Shown here one piece after another: positions 1-4,552 of a DNA stretch of 6,782 bases; the stretch's first letter is position 1; each line of letters begins with the position of its first letter. The notes below the pieces were generated by a model. The model saw only the letters and a list, made by a program, of their open reading frames with translations. It made no database searches and was not told the origin of the DNA. The translations under genes and the position numbers were made by a program. The stretch comes from JAUNST01 sp964452285 (GTDB lineage: Bacteria > Patescibacteriota > Microgenomatia > UBA1400 > PJMF01): positions 1 to 6,782 of the forward strand of contig CAYVKW010000038.1 of the NCBI GenBank assembly GCA_964452285.1, written 5' to 3'.

Positions 1-398
1 AAAAAACGAATAGACAAAAGACCTTCCAGACCAGTAAAGTGGCTAATAAGCTGAATAATAATAAAAGAACTAAGAGCGAGCAAAAGACCAAAAATGGCGT
101 AAGTGAAAGTATTGCGCGCTTTTTCTACGTTACTAGTCTGACCGCCGGCGAAAAGCCAAATAAGCGCACCATAAATAAACATGCCAAAACCGACGAAAGA
201 AAAAATAGTCATGACGACGTTGAGGATGTTGGCGATTAAACATTGAACTCCTTGAAGAGTGGCAACGTCGGCGGCGTCGCCAGCTCCGACGCAAGCGCCA
301 GTCCAAACGGTTTGAGCAGCCGCCGTGGCAGTAGATAAATTAAAACAGAAGACACTTAAAATAACGACGGGGAAAACTTTTGATAAAATTTTTTGCAT
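1..398 (-). CDS. T4SS pilin family (VirB2/TrbC-like) small membrane protein, 3' end cut by window
   Basis: The leftward reading frame opens at an ATG (398-396) just after an in-frame stop and stays open for 132 codons to the window edge, so the C-terminus is missing. Residues 1-28 look like a signal peptide (basic start, VVILSVFCFNLSTATAA). A short segment with two cysteines (about C36 and C53) follows. Two hydrophobic helices (about 57-84 and 98-118) are separated by a short loop containing AGGQTSNVEKARN. This layout, especially helix, Gly-Gly plus a short charged loop with a Lys-Ala-Arg stretch, then a second helix, is typical of the small 'T4SS pilin' / TrbC-VirB2-like proteins common in CPR genomes. 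The function there is mostly unproven, so a role in secretion or a surface filament is inference. No Shine-Dalgarno sequence is seen, and the promoter predicts a leader of only about 6 bases. The gene diverges from nusA. Confidence 0.8.
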   Translation of the reverse strand, partial: MQKILSKVFPVVILSVFCFNLSTATAAAQTVWTGACVGAGDAADVATLQGVQCLIANILNVVMTIFSFVGFGMFIYGALIWLFAGGQTSNVEKARNTFTYAIFGLLLALSSFIIIQLISHFTGLEGLLSIRF

Positions 399-411
399 AA
401 AAGTAAAGATA

Positions 412-440
412 ATTATAACTGTTTATCTTAATCTTGACAA
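412..440 (-). promoter_or_regulatory. Promoter of the T4SS pilin-like gene
   Basis: On the minus strand there is a -35 TTGTCA (440-435), a 17-base spacer and a perfect -10 TATAAT (417-412). The expected start is near 405, about 6-8 bases before the ATG at 398. The -35 shares five bases with the -35 of the divergent nusA promoter. Confidence 0.7.
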
Positions 441-453
441 GAGTCAATTTGAC
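434..453. repeat. Three alternating TTGAC/GTCAA half-sites over the shared promoter
   Basis: TTGAC (434-438), GTCAA (443-447) and TTGAC (449-453) form two overlapping inverted repeats: TTGAC-N4-GTCAA and the perfect palindrome GTCAA-T-TTGAC. They lie on the shared -35 region and in the spacer of the nusA promoter, where a bound repressor would affect both directions. The first half-site is itself the -35 hexamer, so part of the pattern may be incidental. Operator function is speculative. Confidence 0.3.
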
Positions 454-462
454 GAGTATAAT
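434..462 (+). promoter_or_regulatory. Promoter of the nusA-infB operon
   Basis: This is a perfect sigma70-type promoter: TTGACA (434-439), 17-base spacer, TATAAT (457-462). Transcription is expected to start around 469-470, giving a leader of about 70 bases before the nusA ATG at 539. It is the strongest promoter match in the window, fitting a housekeeping operon. Confidence 0.85.
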
Positions 463-477
463 AGGAGTATTGTCTTT

Positions 478-511
478 AAGTTCCGAGAGGGCAGCCTTTG
501 GAACTTTTTTT
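478..511 (+). terminator. Terminator-like hairpin in the nusA leader (candidate attenuator)
   Basis: AAGTTCC (478-484) pairs perfectly with GGAACTT (500-506). Above a single bulged G485, AGAGG (486-490) pairs with CCTTT (495-499) through one G-T wobble. GCAG (491-494) is the tetraloop. The stem runs directly into seven T (505-511). Together this is a complete intrinsic-terminator structure, about ten bases after the predicted transcription start and before nusA at 539. No rightward gene precedes it, so it most likely ends a fraction of nusA-infB transcripts early. NusA is known to enhance hairpin pausing and termination, and in E. coli it represses its own operon, so feedback control is plausible but inferred. 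Confidence 0.65.
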
Positions 512-521
512 GTAAGAAAAA

Positions 522-527
522 GAGGGG
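522..527 (+). promoter_or_regulatory. Shine-Dalgarno-like GAGGGG supporting the nusA start at 539
   Basis: GAGGGG lies 11 bases upstream of ATG 539. The alternative in-frame ATG at 581 would match the usual NusA N-terminus better in length but has no comparable purine-rich site, so 539 is preferred. Confidence 0.5.
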
Positions 528-538
528 AAAAATAAAAA

Positions 539-1891
539 ATGAGAAAAAGTGTCAGAACTAGTAAAAGTCAGCAGGCGCAGATGCAAAAATCTGCCCGAAG
601 TGAATTTAGTGCGGCAATCGCGCAGATTGCAGCAGAAAGAAAAATTGAGCCGCAGGCGATTTATGAGGCAATTGAAGCAGGTTTGGTTTCGGCTTACCGA
701 AAACAAATCAGTGGCGAAGCCGAAGAAAGCACAGTTCTGGATCATGATGCCGCTTATTTTGCTCGAGTAGATCAAGTAACTGGAGCAATGCAAGTTTTCA
801 AAGCGCCGCGTTTGCATCCAGAAGATGAAGATGATTTTAGCTATGATGACAAAAAAAAAGAAGATGTGACACCGGCCGGATTTGGAAGAATTGCGGCGCA
901 AGTAGCAAAACAAGTAATTATCCAAAGAGTGCATGACGCAGAAAGAGATCAGATTATTGCTGATTATTCAGATAAAATTGGCACGATGGTAACTGGGCAA
1001 GTTTTGAGAATGGAAGGGAAAAATGTGCTTTTAGACATTGGTCGCGGTAATGCTTATATGCCACCAAAAGAACAAATGCGAGGAGAATTCTATAAGAGCA
1101 ATGCCAGAATTGCAGTTTATATCAAAGGGATAGAAGAAATCGGCAACCGGAAAACGATTGTGGTTTCGCGCGCCGATGGCCAGCTGGTAAAGTCACTTTT
1201 TGAAAGAGAAGTGCCAGAAATTAACGCTGGAACTGTGGAAATTAAATTATTGGCGCGCGAGGCTGGAGTAAGAACTAAAGTGGTAGTGGCCAGCAATGGC
1301 GGCCTTAGCATTGATCCAGTTGGTTCATGCGTCGGACAAAGAGGCGTGCGGGTGCAAGAAATCATTAAAGAATTAAATAATGAAAAAATTGATATTATCC
1401 CCTATTATGCGGATATGAAGCAGATGATTGCAGCAGCCTTGTCGCCAGCGGAAGGTTTGTCGATTGTTTATGACGATAAGTTAAAAACAGCAGAAGTCAC
1501 AACTCCAGCAGATCAAGTATCATTAACAATTGGTCGAGGTGGTCAAAATGTGCGTCTAGCAGCAAAATTATTGGGTATTTCGATTACAGTCAAGAGTGAA
1601 GATGGCCAAGTGGCAGGCGAAGTAACAGGAAATGAAGAATATGAAATCGACAGTTACGGCGTCAATGAAGATACGAGAAGTGAACTTATTAATTTAAAAC
1701 TAACCACTTATCCAGATATTTTGCGTTTCCAAGACAGAATTGCCAATAATAGTAAAATCGAAGAGACGGAAAAAGAATTAGTGATTAAAGAAGCAAAAAG
1801 ACGTCAAGAAATTGATGATCGAGAACACGAAATGAAAGAATTGGCAAAAAATAAAAAAGAGGATAAAAGCGAAGAGGTAAACAATGATTAG
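539..1891 (+). CDS. nusA: Transcription termination/antitermination factor NusA
   Basis: NusA binds RNA polymerase and nascent RNA and controls pausing, intrinsic termination and antitermination. The 450-residue product shows the core architecture in order. The N-terminal polymerase-binding domain spans about 21-145 (EAIEAGLVSAYRK near 43-55). The S1 domain spans about 148-210 (TGQVLRMEGKNVLLDIG). Two KH domains follow, with GQRG at 266-269 and GRGG in IGRGGQNVRLAAKLLG at 332-335. A highly charged, probably helical tail (about 405-450) replaces the acidic repeats found in E. coli. Residues 1-20 are a basic extension absent from most NusA; the true start could be Met15 (581). It is the first gene of a two-gene operon: its last 8 bases overlap infB and its 3' end carries the infB Shine-Dalgarno sequence. 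rimP and ylxR, frequent neighbours elsewhere, are absent here. A run of nine A (851-859) encodes three lysines. Confidence 0.96.
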   Translation: MRKSVRTSKSQQAQMQKSARSEFSAAIAQIAAERKIEPQAIYEAIEAGLVSAYRKQISGEAEESTVLDHDAAYFARVDQVTGAMQVFKAPRLHPEDEDDFSYDDKKKEDVTPAGFGRIAAQVAKQVIIQRVHDAERDQIIADYSDKIGTMVTGQVLRMEGKNVLLDIGRGNAYMPPKEQMRGEFYKSNARIAVYIKGIEEIGNRKTIVVSRADGQLVKSLFEREVPEINAGTVEIKLLAREAGVRTKVVVASNGGLSIDPVGSCVGQRGVRVQEIIKELNNEKIDIIPYYADMKQMIAAALSPAEGLSIVYDDKLKTAEVTTPADQVSLTIGRGGQNVRLAAKLLGISITVKSEDGQVAGEVTGNEEYEIDSYGVNEDTRSELINLKLTTYPDILRFQDRIANNSKIEETEKELVIKEAKRRQEIDDREHEMKELAKNKKEDKSEEVNND

Positions 1892-3311
1892 ATCACCAGT
1901 AATTACGATTATGGGCCATGTGGACCACGGTAAGACAACTTTACTAGACTATTTGAGAAGCAGCAGGATTGCAGCCAGAGAACAAGGTGGAATCACCCAG
2001 CATATTGGTGCTTATCAAGTGGAAATTCAAGGAAAAAAATTGACTTTTATCGATACTCCTGGCCACGCTGCTTTCAATAAAATGCGGGAGCGAGGAGCGA
2101 ATTTAACAGACATTGTGGTCCTCGTCGTAGCAGCCAATGACGGCGTCAAACCGCAGACCATTGAATCGATCAGACATATAAAAAATGCTCAAGTACCGGT
2201 ACTGATAGCGATTAATAAAATTGATTTGCCGGATGTAAATGTCATTAATGTGAAATCGCAATTGGCAGAAGAAGGACTAGTAGTGACTGACTTTGGTGGC
2301 GATATAGAAGCAGTGGAAATTTCGGCGAAAACTGGCAAAAATGTCGATAAATTATTGGAGACATTAGGAATCATGGCTGACCTTTTGGAATTGGAGGCAG
2401 ACCCTGAAGGAGATTTGGAAGCCATAGTGTTAGAGGCGACAAAAGATGCTAATAAAGGGCCAGTGGCAAATGTAGTGGTGAAAAACGGCACTTTGCGTTT
2501 GCGCGAAGACATTTTTGCTGATAATACAAGCGGCAAAGTGCGAAATATTATTAATGATCAAGGAAAAAATTTGCCAGAGCTTTTACCAGGAGAACCGGGA
2601 CAAATTGTTGGTTTGAAAGAAGTGGTAGATGTGGGGGCTGTGATCAGAAGTCATGCACAGGAAGAATCTCCGACAGAGGAAGTGACAAACGGACCAAGCA
2701 ATTTTGATTTGAGTATTTTTAATGAAAAACAGAAATTGAAATTTATTCTCAAAGCAGATACTCAAGGAACATTGGAAGCGATTGCGCAAAATTTTGACGC
2801 AGAAAGTATTGATTTAATTGGATCCGGTGTGGGCGAAGTGACAGAAACCGATGTCGATTTAGCGAAAGCGAGCGGAGCCAAAATTTTGGCATTTCAAGTG
2901 AAAGTGCCAGTAAAAGTGGCGCAAAATGCTAAAGACGCACAAGTGAAAATCAAAGAGTATGCGATTATTTATCAATTGATTGAATATATTCAGAAAAAAA
3001 TGCTGAAACTAATTGAGCCAACCATTGATGAAATAGTGACTGGCACTGCAGAAATTGGACAAATTTTTGAAATGAAGGGGCTGAAAATCGCCGGTGTAAA
3101 AGTGAAGACTGGCGAAATAACAAAAAACAGTCAATTGCACCTCAAGCGAGAAGAAGAGATTGTGGCCAATCCAGTAATTGCGTCGATGATGCATGAAAAA
3201 CAAGAAGTGACGAAGTTGGCGACTAAAAGCGAGGGCGGAATTACTTTCCGCAATAAGAAGTTAGACTTTCAAGTCGGAGATGTTTTGGTCGCTTATGTGA
3301 TTGACGATTAA
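1884..3311 (+). CDS. infB: Translation initiation factor IF-2, minimal form without N-terminal domains
   Basis: IF-2 is the GTPase that brings initiator tRNA to the 30S subunit and promotes 50S joining. The GTP-binding motifs are complete: G1 GHVDHGKT (11-18), G2 around GGITQH (35-40), G3 DTPGH (57-61), G4 NKID (111-114) and G5 SAKTG (147-151). Domain II (about 175-260), domain III (about 285-380) and the initiator-tRNA-binding beta-barrel at the C-terminus (about 385-475, with VGDVLVAY near the end) follow. At 475 residues it begins directly with the G domain and lacks the long N-terminal region of E. coli IF-2 (about 890 residues). ATG 1884 is well supported: AGAGGT at 1873-1878 is correctly spaced, and the 8-base overlap with nusA suggests coupled translation. 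rbfA does not follow; the operon ends at a terminator. Confidence 0.97.
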   Translation: MIRSPVITIMGHVDHGKTTLLDYLRSSRIAAREQGGITQHIGAYQVEIQGKKLTFIDTPGHAAFNKMRERGANLTDIVVLVVAANDGVKPQTIESIRHIKNAQVPVLIAINKIDLPDVNVINVKSQLAEEGLVVTDFGGDIEAVEISAKTGKNVDKLLETLGIMADLLELEADPEGDLEAIVLEATKDANKGPVANVVVKNGTLRLREDIFADNTSGKVRNIINDQGKNLPELLPGEPGQIVGLKEVVDVGAVIRSHAQEESPTEEVTNGPSNFDLSIFNEKQKLKFILKADTQGTLEAIAQNFDAESIDLIGSGVGEVTETDVDLAKASGAKILAFQVKVPVKVAQNAKDAQVKIKEYAIIYQLIEYIQKKMLKLIEPTIDEIVTGTAEIGQIFEMKGLKIAGVKVKTGEITKNSQLHLKREEEIVANPVIASMMHEKQEVTKLATKSEGGITFRNKKLDFQVGDVLVAYVIDD

Positions 3312-3332
3312 AGAAATTGAAAAATAGATAAT

Positions 3333-3361
3333 AAAACAGCCCAAATAAATGGGCTGTTTTT
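3333..3361. terminator. Intrinsic terminator after infB, probably bidirectional
   Basis: AAAACAGCCC (3333-3342) pairs perfectly with GGGCTGTTTT (3351-3360) across an 8-base AT loop, and the T-run continues to 3361. It lies 21 bases after the infB stop. The A-run on its left supplies a T-tract on the other strand, so it can also end the leftward transcript of the convergent gene at 3383. Confidence 0.9.
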
Positions 3362-3382
3362 GTAAATCAAAATCAAAAATCT

Positions 3383-3760
3383 TTAACGTTTGGAAGCCTG
3401 AAAGACAACAAAAGAAACTAGAGCGACGCCAAGCAAAGCAAAGAGAACGGTCGTTTCAGCGCTACCAGAAACTGGTTGACCACCTTTGGTGGTGGCGACA
3501 GTGGCGGTAGTATTGGTAGTAGTGGTATCGACAACAACAGGAACGGGAGTGGCGCTAACAAGAACTTGTTGGGCAGTGGTGGTGGCAGTGGTATCATTCA
3601 ATAAAGAATTGGTAGTGGTCACAGCGGTAGTTACAGGAGTAGGAGTAGGAGTAGGGGTGGCAACGGTAGTGCTAATACGAGTACTTTGAGCTTGAGCATT
3701 GTTACTCAAAGCAAAAGCGGCTAAAACGCTGAGAGTGAGAACGAAAATTTTTTTTGACAT
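3383..3760 (-). CDS. Small secreted Thr/Pro-rich protein with sortase-like QPVSGS C-terminus
   Basis: The family is not recognised. The 125-residue product has a clear signal peptide (MSKKIFVLTLSVLAAFALSNNAQA, cleavage expected after AQA at about 24). A low-complexity, threonine-rich mature part of about 70 residues follows, with a (TP)4 tract at 35-42. The C-terminus reads QPVSGS (95-100), a hydrophobic helix (about 103-121) and a short basic tail (ASKR). This is the order of an LPxTG-type cell-surface sorting signal, though with Q-P-V-S-G in place of L-P-x-T-G. It is therefore probably exported and either membrane-anchored or processed by a sortase-like transpeptidase; none is encoded in the window. 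It shares layout and the PVSGS motif with the gene directly upstream (3802-4122), suggesting divergent paralogues. A purine-rich AGAAAGG (3773-3767) precedes the ATG by 6 bases. Confidence 0.8.
   Translation of the reverse strand: MSKKIFVLTLSVLAAFALSNNAQAQSTRISTTVATPTPTPTPVTTAVTTTNSLLNDTTATTTAQQVLVSATPVPVVVDTTTTNTTATVATTKGGQPVSGSAETTVLFALLGVALVSFVVFQASKR
3636..3653. repeat. Hexanucleotide tandem repeat (GGAGTA)x3 encoding Thr-Pro pairs
   Basis: Three perfect GGAGTA units on the plus strand are followed by a degenerate GGGGTG unit. Read leftward they encode the Thr-Pro tract of the 3383-3760 protein. Gain or loss of a unit would keep the frame and change tract length by two residues. Confidence 0.6.
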
Positions 3761-3773
3761 TAAAAGCCTTTCT

Positions 3774-3784
3774 TAAATAGCATA
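3774..3784 (-). promoter_or_regulatory. Weak extended -10 candidate upstream of the 3383-3760 gene
   Basis: TATGCTATTTA (3784-3774, minus strand) contains TG-N ahead of a TATTTA hexamer, resembling the extended -10 at 4129. The only -35-like sequence (TTGTAA, 3799-3794) is just 14 bases away, too close. A start from this site would fall within or just after the Shine-Dalgarno-like AGAAAGG, so the gene may instead be read from upstream transcripts. Confidence 0.3.
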
Positions 3785-3801
3785 AATTGTCTTTTACAAA
3801 A

Positions 3802-4122
3802 TTACTTGTTCCATTTTAAAATATATAAAACAAAAATGCAAGTGGCAAATCCTAAAATCAGCAAAGTGTAAGTATAATCTAAACTGCCACTAACAGGCAA
3901 GGCGGAAGAAGTGGCGGCTGGTGTAGCGATAAGAATAGGAGTGGGAATAGCGACAGGAGTGGAAATGGGCGTGGGGGTCAAAATAGGTGTCGGTATAGGT
4001 GTGGTCACAACGGGAGGAACTGGATTGGCAGAGCTATAAGTTTGCGCCAAAACGCTGCCATTCTGACAAAAGAGAAAAAACGCTAAGGCGATAAAAACTA
4101 AATAGCAGCGATTTTTAATCAT
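3802..4122 (-). CDS. Small secreted Pro/Thr-rich protein with LPVSGS sortase-like C-terminus
   Basis: The family is not recognised. The 106-residue product has a signal peptide (about 1-26, ending SVLA before QT). A short proline/threonine-rich stalk-like segment (about 33-72) carries repeated TPI/TPT/TPV units. Then come LPVSGS (75-80), a transmembrane helix (about 84-103) and a basic KWNK tail. LPVSG is close to the LPxTG sorting motif, with Ser replacing Thr, so covalent surface anchoring is plausible but unproven. The mature part is only about 50 residues, suggesting a linker or coat component rather than an enzyme. The start at 4122 has no Shine-Dalgarno sequence, and the promoter predicts a transcript that begins at the ATG. 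It lies 42 bases downstream of the pilus-associated gene ending at 4165, with no terminator between. Confidence 0.8.
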   Translation of the reverse strand: MIKNRCYLVFIALAFFLFCQNGSVLAQTYSSANPVPPVVTTPIPTPILTPTPISTPVAIPTPILIATPAATSSALPVSGSLDYTYTLLILGFATCIFVLYILKWNK

Positions 4123-4128
4123 AAGTTT

Positions 4129-4157
4129 ATTTTAGCATATAAATAATTAATTAACAA
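4129..4157 (-). promoter_or_regulatory. Promoter of the LPVSGS protein gene, predicting a leaderless mRNA
   Basis: On the minus strand there is TTGTTA (4157-4152), a 17-base spacer ending in TGC, and TAAAAT (4134-4129). Only six bases separate the -10 from the ATG at 4122, so transcription should start at or within a base or two of the start codon. Confidence 0.6.
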
Positions 4158-4164
4158 GACTGCT

Positions 4165-4545
4165 TTAATCAACTAAATTATCTTCTACGAGCGAACGATA
4201 AGCTAAATCAAGGGGAGAAGTAGGCGTAAAAATACGTAGCTCAAGGCTATTGCTATCTTGATCAATTTCATCATTGGCTAAATAAATCGTGAATTTGGAC
4301 AAAGAAAGAGGGTCAAGATAAGTCTTGCCATTGATCAGACTAAGGCTGCTAGTGTCTAAATTAATCGAGATAGGAGCAGCTAAAGTAGTAAGGTCTTCAT
4401 TGATCTTTGGCTGCTCTGGCTCAAGGAAGTTATTAAAGACTACCCAGACAACCAAAACAATAAGCACTACGCCAAGAAACCAACTAACCTGACGAACGTC
4501 TTTCTTGTCTAGTAAAAATTGAGGGAGAGAAATTTGAAATGGCAT
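4165..4545 (-). CDS. Small single-pass membrane protein in the pilP position of the pilus operon
   Basis: No family is recognised. From ATG 4545 the product has 126 residues: a short N-terminal cytoplasmic part (1-20), one transmembrane helix (about 21-40, WFLGVVLIVLVVWVVF), then an approximately 85-residue extracytoplasmic domain rich in Ser, Leu and Asp, predicted beta-rich (for example SKFTIYL and SLELRIFT). It follows pilO with a 7-base gap, the place held by pilP in the pilMNOPQ operon. It has no lipoprotein signal and no visible sequence likeness to PilP. A role in the inner-membrane alignment complex of the type IV pilus is inferred only from position and topology. A TTG at 4587 would extend the frame by 14 residues into pilO; ATG 4545 is preferred because the protein then starts just after the pilO stop. 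No Shine-Dalgarno sequence is seen at either start. Confidence 0.72.
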   Translation of the reverse strand: MPFQISLPQFLLDKKDVRQVSWFLGVVLIVLVVWVVFNNFLEPEQPKINEDLTTLAAPISINLDTSSLSLINGKTYLDPLSLSKFTIYLANDEIDQDSNSLELRIFTPTSPLDLAYRSLVEDNLVD

Positions 4546-4552
4546 AAAATTT

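Noticed and set aside
39..239. Rightward 66-codon open frame
   Set aside because: It lies antisense to the T4SS pilin-like gene, whose product has a coherent signal peptide and membrane helices; this frame gives a low-complexity Lys/Asn-rich product with no start signals.
470..535. Possible 21-codon leader peptide starting at TTG 470 in the nusA leader
   Set aside because: The start would lie at the predicted transcript start with no ribosome site, and the codons show no regulatory run of a single amino acid.
325..561. Rightward 78-codon open frame across the promoter region
   Set aside because: It runs through the divergent promoters and the leader hairpin and into the nusA start; its product has no domain features.
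851..859. A9 run in nusA as a transcriptional slippage or programmed frameshift site
   Set aside because: It encodes three lysines in a charged loop. The frame is continuous with no alternative product, and such runs are expected in an AT-leaning genome.
476..934. Leftward 152-codon open frame antisense to nusA
   Set aside because: Its product is Phe/Ser/Cys-rich, typical of the complement of a Glu/Lys-rich gene. nusA on the other strand is certain.
3486..3689. Rightward 67-codon Val-rich open frame
   Set aside because: It is the complement of the Thr-rich tract of the leftward secreted protein; the Val-rich product is what antisense Thr codons give.
3630..4020. Short repeats as a CRISPR array
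   Set aside because: The repeats are 6-base units coding for Thr-Pro in secreted proteins, with no conserved 20-40-base repeat or regular spacers.
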